Assembly (NCBI RefSeq): GCF_003966155.1
Contig: NZ_RXNS01000016.1
Location: 1-64,000, forward strand
Reading direction: 5' to 3'
Length of the DNA stretch: 64,000 nucleotides
From: Halomonas nitroreducens
GTDB taxonomy: Bacteria > Pseudomonadota > Gammaproteobacteria > Pseudomonadales > Halomonadaceae
In this document: piece after piece, positions 55,920-64,000 of the stretch
Position numbering within the stretch: the first letter of the stretch is position 1
Layout of the letters: every line of letters begins with the position of its first letter
Notes under the pieces: model-generated
What the model saw: the letters and a program-made list of their open reading frames with translations, nothing else
What the model was told of the DNA's origin: nothing
Database searches by the model: none
Made by a program: the position numbers and the translations under genes

Positions 55920-57464
55920 TCAGTCGGCGAGGCGCAGTGTACCGGCAAAGCTGGCGCCGGCGGTGGTCTCCTCGAGGCACAGGCGGCCGCCCATGGCCTC
56001 CATCAGCGAGTGGGCGATGGCCAGTCCCATGCCCAGGCCCTCGGGCTTGGTGGTGTTAAAGGGGGCGAAGAGCTCGGCCCGCATCGTCGCGGGGATGCCC
56101 GCTCCCCGGTCACTGACCCGGAACACCAGTTCGCGCGGCGAAACTCTCTCGGCGCTGACCCTTACCCGGTCGGCGCCGGGCTGTTCGCGGCTGGCTTCCA
56201 GGGCATTGAGCAGGAGATTGACCAGCACTTGCTCCACGGCGATGGGATCCGCCTGGACCGCCGGGAGATCGGCGGGCAGGGCGCGTTCCAGGCGCACGCC
56301 GGCCTGGCGGAACTGCCATTCGCAAAGCTGCAGGGCGCCCGTCACCACCTCGGCAAAGGCCATGGGGCGACAGTGCGTGCGACCCTTGCGCACATAGGCG
56401 CGAATATGACGCAGCCGCTCGGCGAGTCCCGCCACCTGGTCATTGATGCGCTCGAGCGGGACGGCCAGCTCGTTTGCTGGCGCTGCCGGCGCGGAGCGCA
56501 GCTTCATCAACGCACCGCTGGCATAGTTGGCGATGGCCCCCAGAGGCTGGTTGAGCTCGTGGGCGATGTTGGAGGCCAGCTCGCCGGTGGTGGCCAGGCG
56601 GTTGGCGTGCGCGATCTGTGCCTGATGCCGACGGGCCTGGGCCTCGGCGGCCTTGCGCAGGCCGATATCGCGGTTGAGCAACGACAGGTGGCCGGGCTCG
56701 GCGCCGGGGCCCCGGTGGGCCAGCACCACGCTGAGCACCGGCAGCGTTCCCCCACGGCCGCGCATTGCCAGCTCGCCGCTCCAGGAGCCATAGCGGGCCA
56801 CGGCGGGCAGCACGATATCCCGTAGTTCCCCCAGCGAGGCCGCGGTATAGGCATCGGCGAGGCTGGCCCCGCCGTCGCCGGTGGGCAGAACGAGCCGTCG
56901 TCTGGCGGCCTCGTTGGAGTAGAACAGCTGCTCGTTGTCGTCGGCGAAGAGCACGTAGTCGGTGGTCGATTCGACCACCCGGGCCAGGCGCTCCCGATTG
57001 GCCTCCGCCCGCAGGCGTCGTCCCACGTCGCGTGACACGCAGAGGATATCCAGCAGCTCGCCTGTCTCGGGGTCGCGACGGGTGCGACTGGTGGTCTCGA
57101 ACCAGACGTAGTGGCCGTCCCGGGAGCGAAAGCGATAGGTGTACTGGTAGAAGCCGTCGCGGTGATAGACCCGGGGCGACTTGTTGAGCAGGTCGGCGAG
57201 GTCGGCCGGGTGGAAGAGCTCGTAGGCGCAGACACCGATCAGCGCCTCGGGGGCGTAGCCGAGCAGGTCTCGGGCGGCCCGGGAGGCATAGAGGAAGGTG
57301 CCGTCCCGGGCGTGGCGCGAAATCAGGTCGGTGGTGCTCTCCGCCAGCCAGCGGTAGTGACGCTTCTCCGCGTCGAGGGCCGCATTCTGGACCTCGAGCT
57401 CGACATTGCGCGCCTCGAGCGCTGCCACGCGCGCCTCGAGCCGGCGGATCCGGTCATCGGCCAT
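55920..57464 (-). CDS. PAS-domain sensor histidine kinase, FixL-like
   Basis: The 514-residue protein has a short coiled coil (RRLEARVAALEARNVELEVQ, about 6-35), two PAS domains (about 40-150 and 160-270), the H-box (TGELASNIAHELNQPLGAI, about residue 300) and a HATPase domain with VEQVLVNLLLNALEA, FRVSDRGAGIPAT and GLGMGLAIAHSL. It lacks membrane helices, so it senses a cytoplasmic signal. It is the third gene of a tightly overlapping set: its ATG overlaps the oxygenase stop (57464). The probable partner is the response regulator at 53318. Start at 57464 (MADDRI). Confidence 0.9.
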   Translation of the reverse strand: MADDRIRRLEARVAALEARNVELEVQNAALDAEKRHYRWLAESTTDLISRHARDGTFLYASRAARDLLGYAPEALIGVCAYELFHPADLADLLNKSPRVYHRDGFYQYTYRFRSRDGHYVWFETTSRTRRDPETGELLDILCVSRDVGRRLRAEANRERLARVVESTTDYVLFADDNEQLFYSNEAARRRLVLPTGDGGASLADAYTAASLGELRDIVLPAVARYGSWSGELAMRGRGGTLPVLSVVLAHRGPGAEPGHLSLLNRDIGLRKAAEAQARRHQAQIAHANRLATTGELASNIAHELNQPLGAIANYASGALMKLRSAPAAPANELAVPLERINDQVAGLAERLRHIRAYVRKGRTHCRPMAFAEVVTGALQLCEWQFRQAGVRLERALPADLPAVQADPIAVEQVLVNLLLNALEASREQPGADRVRVSAERVSPRELVFRVSDRGAGIPATMRAELFAPFNTTKPEGLGMGLAIAHSLMEAMGGRLCLEETTAGASFAGTLRLAD

Positions 57465-58126
57465 CAATGGGCCGGATCCACCACGCCGCCGAGGGAGGCA
57501 TTGCGCCGGAACCAGCCGGCAATGCTGGCCCGGGGCCACCGGGTCGGCAGGACCTCATGGGGCACGCTGTCGGAGAGAAAGCAGGCGAAGGTGCCGGCCT
57601 CGGGACGCACCCGGGCGACCTCGCGCGCCGGGTCGTCGGGGGCGAAGATCACCATCTCGCCGCCACCATCCTCCGGCCAGTCGGGGTTGAGGTAGCCGAC
57701 GGTGGAGACCACTCGGTTGGCCCGGCCGCGGAAGCTGTCCAGGTGGCGCCGGTAGAAGGCGCCCGGCGGGTACTGGGCGAAATGGGCCTCGTACTCGAAC
57801 AGGCCCAGGAACAGGGCCTGGTTCAGCGCCTGCTGCAGCTCGCCCATGGCCTCCAGGTAGCGGCGCTGGGCCAGGCTCTCGCGGTCGAGCCAGCGGATGG
57901 CGTCACCGCGCACGTCGCGACGCAGGTGGTGGGTCTGGCCACGGCCGATGCCGGCGGCTTCCAGGGCGTCGCGACGGGCCATGTCGGCGAGCTCGTCGAA
58001 CAGTGGCCGGTGCAGGGCCTCGGGCAGGAAGCCCTCGCCAACGTACCAGCTCCGGTCGACCAGGGCATCGACCAAGTCGGCCAGGCGGGCCTGTGGCAGC
58101 AGGGCAGGGGAGACGCTTTCCTTCAT
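57464..58126 (-). CDS. 2-oxoglutarate/Fe(II)-dependent oxygenase, SM-20-like
   Basis: The 220-residue protein has the double-stranded beta-helix with the iron ligands in FYRRHLDSFRG (H-x-D) and a C-terminal His in DSVPHEVLPTRWPRASI, plus Arg for 2-oxoglutarate, and GYLNPDWPEDGGGEMVIF. It belongs to the prolyl-4-hydroxylase/SM-20 class of small oxygenases. The substrate, protein or small molecule, is unknown. It overlaps the Nudix gene upstream by four bases and the kinase gene downstream, so it is made together with the kinase. Confidence 0.87.
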   Translation of the reverse strand: MKESVSPALLPQARLADLVDALVDRSWYVGEGFLPEALHRPLFDELADMARRDALEAAGIGRGQTHHLRRDVRGDAIRWLDRESLAQRRYLEAMGELQQALNQALFLGLFEYEAHFAQYPPGAFYRRHLDSFRGRANRVVSTVGYLNPDWPEDGGGEMVIFAPDDPAREVARVRPEAGTFACFLSDSVPHEVLPTRWPRASIAGWFRRNASLGGVVDPAH

Positions 58127-58743
58127 CGATCGAGCAGCCGGCGTTCGGGATGGTGGTGCAACTCGCCGGACGGGCGGGCGAAGAGGCTGATCGGCATCCC
58201 CCAGCCCTCAGCCAGCAGTTCCACCAGCATCATCGAGGACAGGCCCCAGATGACATGGTCGTCGCGACGGTAGCTGGGCACATAGTAGTCCCGCCCCTCG
58301 ACGCGGATCACGTCGGTGTGGGTGCGATGATCCTCGAGGAAGTGCGCCACCGGGACCTCGAAGATGGCGTCCAGCTCGCGGTGGTCCGGGACCAGCGGCA
58401 GGTCGGGCGGGATCACGCCGACATAGGGCGTGACCTTCAGTCCATGCAGCGAGAGCAGGTCGGAAAGCCGACCAAGTACCTCGACCCGAGACGGGGGCAG
58501 GGCGATCTCCTCCTCGGATTCGCGCAGGGCGGTGGCCAGCAGGTCGTCATCCTGCTCCTCGCGCTTGCCGCCGGGAAAGGCCACCTGGCCGCTGTGGGTG
58601 GAGAGATGGGCGGCGCGGCGGGTGAAGAGCAGCGTCGGCTCGGGGCGCGCCACCAGGGGGATCAGCACGGCCGCCTGGGGCAGGTCGGCTCGCAGCCGCC
58701 GGGGCGCATGCGCTTGCAGGCGCTCGCGAAGTTTCTCTAACAT
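58123..58743 (-). CDS. Nudix hydrolase, CoA pyrophosphatase (NudL-like)
   Basis: The 206-residue protein has the Nudix box GGKREEQDDDLLATALRESEE preceded by STHSGQVAFPGG, the NuCoA signature region of CoA pyrophosphatases, which split CoA and its derivatives into phosphopantetheine and 3',5'-ADP. I chose ATG 58743 (MLEKLRE) with GGAAGC upstream; 58764 is an alternative. It starts the three-gene set nudL, oxygenase, kinase. The plus-strand Nudix gene diverges 93 bases away. Confidence 0.88.
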   Translation of the reverse strand: MLEKLRERLQAHAPRRLRADLPQAAVLIPLVARPEPTLLFTRRAAHLSTHSGQVAFPGGKREEQDDDLLATALRESEEEIALPPSRVEVLGRLSDLLSLHGLKVTPYVGVIPPDLPLVPDHRELDAIFEVPVAHFLEDHRTHTDVIRVEGRDYYVPSYRRDDHVIWGLSSMMLVELLAEGWGMPISLFARPSGELHHHPERRLLDR

Positions 58744-58836
58744 GGTGCTTCCGTCGGGTTTCATCCCATTTACCCAGTCGCCGCGAGCGGCGTCAAGTCC
58801 GGGCCATGGCCTGTCGCCAGCCTGTCAGGGAGCCAC

Positions 58837-59394
58837 ATGAACTTCTGCAGCCATTGCGGCCAGCCGGTCAGCTTCGCGATTCCGGACGGCGACGATCGAC
58901 CGCGGTATCTCTGCGCGGCCTGCGGCACCATCCATTACCAGAACCCGCGCATCGTCGCCGGTACCCTGCCGATCCTCGGTTCCCGGGTGCTGTTGTGCCG
59001 TCGCGCGATCGCGCCGCGCAAGGGTTTCTGGACCCTGCCGGCAGGGTTCATGGAGAACGCCGAGACCACCGTGGAGGCGGCGGCGCGGGAGACTCGCGAG
59101 GAGGCCCTGGCCGACGTGGCGATCCATGATCTCTACACCCTGATCAACCTGCCGCACATCAACCAGGTCTTCATGATCTTTCGCGCCGACCTTGCCGGCG
59201 ACTTCGGAGCCGGCCCGGAAAGCCTCGAGGTCGCGCTGTTCGAGGAGCACGAGGTGCCCTGGGATGCGCTTGCCTTCCCCACCATCGAGCGCACCCTGCG
59301 CCAGTTCTTTGCCGATCGCGCCAGCGGCGACTACCCGCTGCACATCAGCGATATCACCCCGGAAGACCGCGAGCGCTACTTCGGCTCGGCCTGA
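58837..59394 (+). CDS. Nudix hydrolase with N-terminal zinc ribbon
   Basis: The 185-residue protein starts with a zinc ribbon (MNFCSHCGQPVSFAI, YLCAACGTIHYQNPRIVAG) and has the Nudix box GFMENAETTVEAAARETREE. This layout is of the NudC-like/YjhB type without the full NADH pyrophosphatase N-terminus. Substrate is probably a nucleoside diphosphate derivative. The ATG at 58837 has AGGGAG upstream. The two adjacent, divergent Nudix genes are not close copies. Confidence 0.88.
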   Translation: MNFCSHCGQPVSFAIPDGDDRPRYLCAACGTIHYQNPRIVAGTLPILGSRVLLCRRAIAPRKGFWTLPAGFMENAETTVEAAARETREEALADVAIHDLYTLINLPHINQVFMIFRADLAGDFGAGPESLEVALFEEHEVPWDALAFPTIERTLRQFFADRASGDYPLHISDITPEDRERYFGSA

Positions 59395-59479
59395 GGCCTC
59401 GGTACCGCATGCTGCGTCCGCGTTATGAGTGTGAGTCCCGCCACCAAGGGGCTCGGGGCCGAAGCACTATCTCAACGCC

Positions 59480-60298
59480 GTGGTGACCCGGCAGTCGGTG
59501 GCGGCGCTGTTTGCGGCCACGGTGGCCCCGCCGCTGCTGCTGATCCTCGGGCTGATCCTGGTCAACCGCCTGGCCGCGGGCCGGCTCTTCCAGGAGGTGG
59601 CCGGTGTGGCGCAGTCGTCCGGCCAGGCGCCCTCCAAGGCCCGGGTCACCTGGCAGGCGCTGCCGGCGCTGAGCCTGCCATTCATCATCCTCGGCGGTAT
59701 CTACGGCGGTGTCTTCACGCCCACCGAGGCGGCGGCCGTCGCGGCCTTTGCGGCCATCGTCATCGGCTTTCTGGTGTACCGCGATCAATCCTTCAAGCAC
59801 TTCTCGCGCAGCGAGATCGCCGCTGCGGAGACCACTGGCTCGATCATTCTCATCCTGCTGTTCTCCTTCATGATCGGCCGTATCCTGGCCTTCGAGCGAG
59901 TACCCCAGGACCTCACCGAGATGATCACCACCCTGATCCAGAATCCGCTGCTGATCCTGATCGCGGTGAATCTCTTCCTGGTGCTGGCCGGGGCCATTCT
60001 CGACGACGTCTCGGTGACGATGGTGGTGGCACCACTCTTCCTGCCGCTGATGGTCGACACCGGCGTCCACCCCGTGCACTTCGGCGCCATCGTCGCCTGC
60101 TCGGTGGTGATCGGGGCCAACAGTCCCCCAGTGGCACCGATTCTCTACATGGCCTGCCGGATCGGCCGGGTGTCGATCCACAAGACCTTCTCGCCGGCCC
60201 TGCAGCTGATCGCCTTCGTGGGCATCCCGGTGATGCTGATTACCACCTTCATGCCCGAGCTTTCACTGTGGCTGCCGCGCCTGCTGGGCTTCATCTAG
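59480..60298 (+). pseudogene. 5'-truncated TRAP transporter DctM fragment
   Basis: The open frame encodes the C-terminal 272 residues of a DctM protein: VAPPLLLILGLILVNRLAAG, FIILGGIYGGVFTPTEAAAV, AGAILDDVSVTMVVAPLFLP and the closing LLGFI. Full-length copies in this window are 425 and 448 residues; here the first 150 or so, with the AISGSxxATTA region, are missing. No ribosome site suits the ATG at 59480, and neither dctP nor dctQ is adjacent. It is a relic of a third TRAP system. Confidence 0.75.
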
Positions 60299-60490
60299 GG
60301 GACGCACTGATTCATTACTGCGCTCGATATCTTGGCCGTCGGCGATGCTCGCAATCCTCATTGACTGGCGTGTCCACTCCGGTTGCTGCGCTTCGGCGAC
60401 GGCCAATCTGTCTTCGCTCATGACATGAATCAGCACATGCCCCGACGTACCCGAATCTCCGGGCAGGGGGCTCACCGGGTACTCCATGCG

Positions 60491-60518
60491 ACGCCACGGC
60501 TTTCTGGGCCCGTGGCGT
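60491..60518 (-). terminator. Hairpin after the Nif3-like gene
   Basis: ACGCCACGG at 60491-60499 pairs with CCGTGGCGT at 60510-60518 around a 10-base loop, six bases beyond the stop of the minus-strand gene at 60525. No T-tract. Confidence 0.5.
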
Positions 60519-60524
60519 TCTCGG

Positions 60525-60836
60525 TTACATGTCCGCCAGTTGCCAGATGTCATAGGCCGGCTCCTCGTAGGGATGGGCCAGCTTGAGGGCCGCCACTGCC
60601 TCGCGGATCAAGGCATCCTCGCAGACCAGCTCGACCTTGAGCTCCGCCACCGTCTCCAACTTGCCGACCCGACCGATGTGCGGCTGGGCGCCGGTCAGCG
60701 GCCGAAACTGGCCGGTGCCGGGTGTCTGGAAGCAGCAGGCCTCGTAGTCGCCGATGCGTCCGGCGCCTGTGGCAAAGACGGCTTCCTTCACCCGCTCGGC
60801 ATCGTCGGCGGGCACGAAGAACGCAAGCTTGTACAT
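60525..60836 (-). CDS. YqfO/Nif3-associated small domain protein
   Basis: The 103-residue protein (MYKLAFFVPADDAERVKEAV to AYDIWQLADM) matches the stand-alone domain that is inserted in some Nif3/YqfO proteins, with EACCFQTPGTGQF, ACCF and PHIGRVGKLETVAE regions; it belongs to the PII-like alpha/beta group. Function unknown in detail. AGGAGC precedes the ATG at 60836. It is a single-gene unit. Confidence 0.8.
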   Translation of the reverse strand: MYKLAFFVPADDAERVKEAVFATGAGRIGDYEACCFQTPGTGQFRPLTGAQPHIGRVGKLETVAELKVELVCEDALIREAVAALKLAHPYEEPAYDIWQLADM

Positions 60837-60931
60837 GGTGATGCTCCTGGCTGGGGATGTTCTCTCGTTGTGCCACAACAAGGGAGCGACGTCAGCCAGG
60901 AGGGTGGGTGGCAGGTCGAGAAAAATAATTC

Positions 60932-60960
60932 TTGTCCAAAAATTATACATGACATAGATT
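60932..60960 (+). promoter_or_regulatory. Candidate promoter of the fasciclin gene
   Basis: TTGTCC at 60932-60937 and TAGATT at 60955-60960 are 17 bases apart in a strikingly AT-rich stretch, about 95 bases upstream of the start at 61055. Matches to consensus are 4 of 6 each. Alternative -10 TATACA at 60944. Confidence 0.4.
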
Positions 60961-61054
60961 CTGTACAGGCAAGGCGGCAGCGGTCTGGCCGCCCGGCAAG
61001 TGCCACGCCGAGCGCCCGCCACGCGCAGGCGGTATTCCATAGGAGTGAGTCAAC

Positions 61055-61561
61055 ATGAAAGCGATCATCACCCACGCCCCGCAATGGATCGGTGCCGGCA
61101 TGCTGGGCCTGATGCTGGCCGGCAGCGTGCAGGCCGACAGCCATGGTATGGCCAAGGACATCGTCGACACCGCGGCAGCGGCTGGTCAGTTCGAGACCCT
61201 GGTCGCGGCCGTCCAGGCCGCGGACCTGGTCGACACCCTCAAGGGCGAGGGGCCCTTCACCGTCTTCGCGCCCACCGACGATGCCTTCGCGGCCCTGCCT
61301 GACGGTACCCTCGAGGACCTGCTCAAGCCCGAGAACAAGGAGACCCTGCAATCCATCCTCACCTACCACGTGGTGCCCGGCGAAATCATGGCCGAGGACG
61401 CCATGGCTGCCGACAGTGCCACTACGGTACAGAGCCAGGATCTCACCATCACGACCATGGATGGCCAGGTGATGGTCGACGATGCCACCGTTATCCAGGC
61501 CGACATCGAGGCCAGCAACGGGGTCATCCATGTGATCGACAGCGTACTGATGCCCGAATGA
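61055..61561 (+). CDS. Fasciclin (FAS1) domain secreted protein
   Basis: The 168-residue protein has a Sec leader (cut after SVQA) and one FAS1 domain: [52 protein letters not shown] and [17 protein letters not shown]1 proteins act in adhesion in many organisms; small bacterial ones sit in the periplasm or outside with unclear roles. A GGAGTGAG ribosome site is present and a strong terminator follows. It is a monocistronic unit. Confidence 0.9.
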   Translation: MKAIITHAPQWIGAGMLGLMLAGSVQADSHGMAKDIVDTAAAAGQFETLVAAVQAADLVDTLKGEGPFTVFAPTDDAFAALPDGTLEDLLKPENKETLQSILTYHVVPGEIMAEDAMAADSATTVQSQDLTITTMDGQVMVDDATVIQADIEASNGVIHVIDSVLMPE

Positions 61562-61601
61562 TGGCTTATCGTCCCCTGCGGTTGTCTCGTGCAACCCCCT
61601 T

Positions 61602-61625
61602 GCCGCCCTCCGGGCGGCTTTTTTT
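61602..61625 (+). terminator. Rho-independent terminator after the fasciclin gene
   Basis: GCCGCCC at 61602-61608 pairs with GGGCGGC at 61612-61618 around TCC, followed directly by seven T. Confidence 0.92.
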
Positions 61626-61682
61626 GACAAGTCAGAGGGTGTCGGCTGAGGCTGTGGGGCATCGCTGCAGGGGAGGGAACGC

Positions 61683-62522
61683 ATGCACCAGGAACTCGAA
61701 GGACTGCTGGGGCATATCGGCCTGACGCCCTATGGCGAGCCAGCTGGCCTGGCGGGCGGCGACATCGCCGCGGTGTTCCGGCTGGACACCGACCAGGGGG
61801 CGGTGGTGATCAAACGGGATGCTCCCGACCGCCTGGCCGGAGAAGCGGAGGGGTTGACGGTGTTGCGCGAGGCTGCGACCCGGCTGGTGGTGCCCGAGGT
61901 GCTGGGCCAGGAGGGGGAGTGGCTGGTGATGGAGGCCCTGGCGCCCTGCCGGCGGGCACCGGGAGACGAGGTGGCGCTGGGCGAGGGGCTGCGTGAGCTC
62001 CACGCGGCGAGCGGCGGGCCCCATGGCTGGCATCGGGACAATGCCTGCGGCGCCACGCCCCAGCCCAACGCGCCCCTCGCCGATGGTCGCGCCTTCCAGC
62101 GAGAGCGCCGGCTCCTGCCGCTGACCCGGGCCTGCCATGATCGGGGGTTGCTGGATCGGCGCTTGCGAGCCCGCCTGGAGGCCCTGGCAGAGGGCCTGGA
62201 GGCCTGGTGGCCGGATGCGCCGGCGAGCCTGGTCCATGGTGATCTCTGGTCCGGCAACGTCCTCTATACCGAGCGGGGGCCGGCACTCATCGACCCGGCG
62301 ATCTATCGCCACTATCCCGAGGTGGACCTGGCCATGCTGACCCTCTTCGGCGCTCCGTCCGCGGCCTTCTTCGAGGCCTACTGGAACGGTGCGGGCCCGG
62401 ACGACTGGCCTCGGCGCGAGGCCCTGTTCCAGCTCTATCCGCTGCTCAACCACCTGCTGCTGTTCGGGGCCGGCTATCGCGGGGCCCTGGAGCGCACTCT
62501 GGGGAGGCTGACCTTCGACTGA
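61683..62522 (+). CDS. Fructosamine kinase family protein
   Basis: The 279-residue protein has a small protein-kinase-like fold: GGDIAAVFRLDTDQGAVVIKRD (nucleotide-binding lysine), SLVHGDLWSGNVLY (catalytic Asp) and LIDPAIYRHYPEVDLAML (metal-binding Asp), followed by FFEAYWNGAGPD. Members phosphorylate sugar-lysine adducts or ribulosamines for protein repair. Context gives no further hint. GGGAGGGAA precedes the ATG. Confidence 0.9.
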   Translation: MHQELEGLLGHIGLTPYGEPAGLAGGDIAAVFRLDTDQGAVVIKRDAPDRLAGEAEGLTVLREAATRLVVPEVLGQEGEWLVMEALAPCRRAPGDEVALGEGLRELHAASGGPHGWHRDNACGATPQPNAPLADGRAFQRERRLLPLTRACHDRGLLDRRLRARLEALAEGLEAWWPDAPASLVHGDLWSGNVLYTERGPALIDPAIYRHYPEVDLAMLTLFGAPSAAFFEAYWNGAGPDDWPRREALFQLYPLLNHLLLFGAGYRGALERTLGRLTFD

Positions 62523-62736
62523 CGCATTGGTGGAGAAGCGCTGGCGAAGCGGGTAGTGGCGAGGCAACCGGGTCACGGTCCGGGCCCTTCTGGTCTGGCG
62601 GCCCTGTCATGTCAGGAAGGGGCAGGGCGCCAGGGAGATGAGGGGGCGGAGTCCCCAGGGTGGCCGTGTACGTGGGCATCCCTGAGACGTTGCGGGGCCT
62701 GACCGGTCGGCCCGGGGGCTCATGGGCCAGGGGCGA

Positions 62737-63657
62737 TCAGGACAGGCCACCGAGCTGGCGTAGCCAGCGACGTCCACGGCGCCACCATCCGGCCAGTGGC
62801 GTGAACGCACGCGGCAGGGAGGGCGAGGCGGCCAGGAAGTCACTGATCGGTGCCACCTGGCCGGGCCGGTCAAGCATGGGGGCATGACCGCAGCCGGGGA
62901 CCTCCAGGCTGACCAGGTCGGGCTGGGTCTCGCGCATGCGGGTTACGCTCTCGGCAGTCAGCAGCGGAGAGCTCTCGCCACGCACCACCATCAGCGGGCA
63001 GCGAATCGCCTGCCAGTCGGCCCAGGTGTCGCGTGGGGTGTCATGGACGAATTGCTCGCCAATGCGTGGATCATAGTGGTAGGTCCAGCTGCCATCGGGC
63101 AACCGGCGAGCGCTGGCGAGTGCCAGGCGTCGCCAGGCGTCATCGCCCTCGATGCCGAAGCCGACATAGTGGCGGCGCAGTTCCGCCTCGAGTTCGCTGA
63201 AGCGGCAGAAGCGGTGGGGAACGCCGAAGTAGGCGGCTAGCGCGGCCAGGCCGTCGGGGTCGAGTTCCGGGCCGACATCATTGAGCACCAGGCGCTCGAT
63301 GCGTCCCGCAGTGGCCGGCTCGGCGGCCAGCAGCATGCCCAGCAGTCCACCCATGGACGTGCCGACCCAGGGCGCTCGTTCCAGGCCAAAGTGGTCCAGC
63401 ACCGCAACTGCTATGGTCATGTAGTGCGAATACAAATAGTCGTGTGACGGGTACAGCGACCAGCTGGACAGGCCCCGTCCCGGCGTATCGGGCGCCAGGA
63501 CCCGCCAGTCGGGGCCGAGTTCCCGGGCGAAGTCGGCGAAGTCGCCGCCATGGCGGGACAGTCCGTGCCAGGCGATGACGGTTCGCGGGGCCTGCGGGTG
63601 CCAGATGCGCACCGCCACCTCCAGCTCCCTGACTCGCAGCAGTGTCAGTGCGTCCAT
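62737..63657 (-). CDS. Alpha/beta hydrolase
   Basis: The 306-residue protein has VIAWHGLSRHGGDF (oxyanion region), the nucleophile elbow in WVGTSMGGLLGML (G-T-S-M-G), LNDVGPELDP and a C-terminal CGHAPMLDRP with the catalytic His. Substrate unknown. I start at 63657 (MDALTLL) after GGGAG; 63687 and 63738 are possible upstream starts. It diverges from the TolC-type gene with 165 bases between. Confidence 0.88.
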   Translation of the reverse strand: MDALTLLRVRELEVAVRIWHPQAPRTVIAWHGLSRHGGDFADFARELGPDWRVLAPDTPGRGLSSWSLYPSHDYLYSHYMTIAVAVLDHFGLERAPWVGTSMGGLLGMLLAAEPATAGRIERLVLNDVGPELDPDGLAALAAYFGVPHRFCRFSELEAELRRHYVGFGIEGDDAWRRLALASARRLPDGSWTYHYDPRIGEQFVHDTPRDTWADWQAIRCPLMVVRGESSPLLTAESVTRMRETQPDLVSLEVPGCGHAPMLDRPGQVAPISDFLAASPSLPRAFTPLAGWWRRGRRWLRQLGGLS

Positions 63658-63822
63658 GTCGGGCTCCCGGGATAGTCTATGCTGCATGGCAGCATAGCGG
63701 ATTCGGCGAAACCTGCCGAGGACCATGAAAAATTTCACGCGGCTTGCATGGTTGACGATGGATTGGCGCCATAAACATGCGACAATGAATGTATAACCCC
63801 TATCGACACAAGGAACTTGCCG

Positions 63823-64000
63823 ATGATGCCGTTTCGTTCGGTGCTTCCGGGCTCAGTCCCTCGCCCGGGGGCGCGGGCCCTGCTACCAATGCTGGTGGCG
63901 TCGTTGATGGCGGCGCCGGTCCAGGCAGCCGATCTGCTGACCATCGCCCGCGATGCCCTCGCCAACAATGCCGAGCTGGCCTCGGCCCGCGCCCAGTTCG
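63823..64000 (+). CDS. TolC-family outer-membrane efflux protein, N-terminal part only
   Basis: Fifty-nine residues are visible before the window ends. They show a signal peptide (ARALLPMLVASLMAAPVQAA) and the start of a TolC-type repeat: DLLTIARDALANNAELASARAQF. TolC-like proteins form the outer channel of type I secretion or RND efflux systems. AAGGAA precedes the first of two ATG codons at 63823. A TATAAC hexamer at 63792-63797 may be the -10. Confidence 0.8.
   Translation, partial: MMPFRSVLPGSVPRPGARALLPMLVASLMAAPVQAADLLTIARDALANNAELASARAQF

Overview
This window looks like a chromosomal segment of a gamma-proteobacterium of the Halomonadaceae (Halomonas/Chromohalobacter type). The evidence is high GC, compact Shine-Dalgarno-led genes, an ectoine hydroxylase (ectD), a PHA synthase, TRAP transporters in number, and a taurine dissimilation locus of the kind known from halophiles. 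No rRNA, tRNA, CRISPR array or intact insertion sequence was seen.

Layout. 1-9 kb: taurine catabolism, with the end of xsc, thiO, the two putative taurine dehydrogenase subunits (tauX, tauY), the MocR-type regulator tauR, and a divergent TRAP uptake operon tauKLM-uspA. 9-15 kb: a second TRAP operon with an IclR regulator, divergent from a GMC oxidoreductase. 15-26.5 kb: a putative sulfate/sulfite exporter, thiS-thiG, a methyltransferase, ackA-pta, an outer-membrane barrel, an HAD sugar-phosphatase, thiC and tenA. Both thiC and tenA sit behind their own TPP riboswitch. 26.5-42.6 kb: housekeeping and accessory genes (lpxL-like, MFS, a four-gene acyl-CoA degradation cluster, ectD, Mut7-C, an EamA exporter, an alcohol dehydrogenase, MOSC, GNAT, PaiB), with an SDR relic at 38.9-39.2 kb.

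42.6-51.3 kb is the most unusual region: a divergent cluster of heme enzymes. On the minus strand lie a cyclooxygenase-family heme peroxidase (broken by a nine-cytosine run), a catalase-like lipoprotein and an unknown 151-residue protein. On the plus strand lie a membrane protein with a duplicated module and a fusion of a DyP-type peroxidase with a catalase-like domain. Both catalase-like domains appear to lack the distal histidine, so peroxide disproportionation is unlikely; lipid hydroperoxide (oxylipin-type) chemistry is one possibility.

51.3-64 kb: a deaminase, a lysozyme-like protein, a motB fragment, a two-component pair whose response regulator and kinase genes are separated by phaC on the other strand, a 2OG-Fe(II) oxygenase, two Nudix genes, a dctM fragment, a Nif3/YqfO-like protein, a fasciclin protein, a fructosamine kinase, an alpha/beta hydrolase and the start of a TolC-type protein.

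How the parts may work together: taurine enters by TauKLM, is oxidised by TauXY to sulfoacetaldehyde, cleaved by Xsc to acetyl phosphate and sulfite, and the acetyl phosphate goes to acetyl-CoA via Pta or to acetate plus ATP via AckA. The exporter at 15-16 kb could remove the sulfur oxyanion. This assembly is inferred from family membership and co-location.
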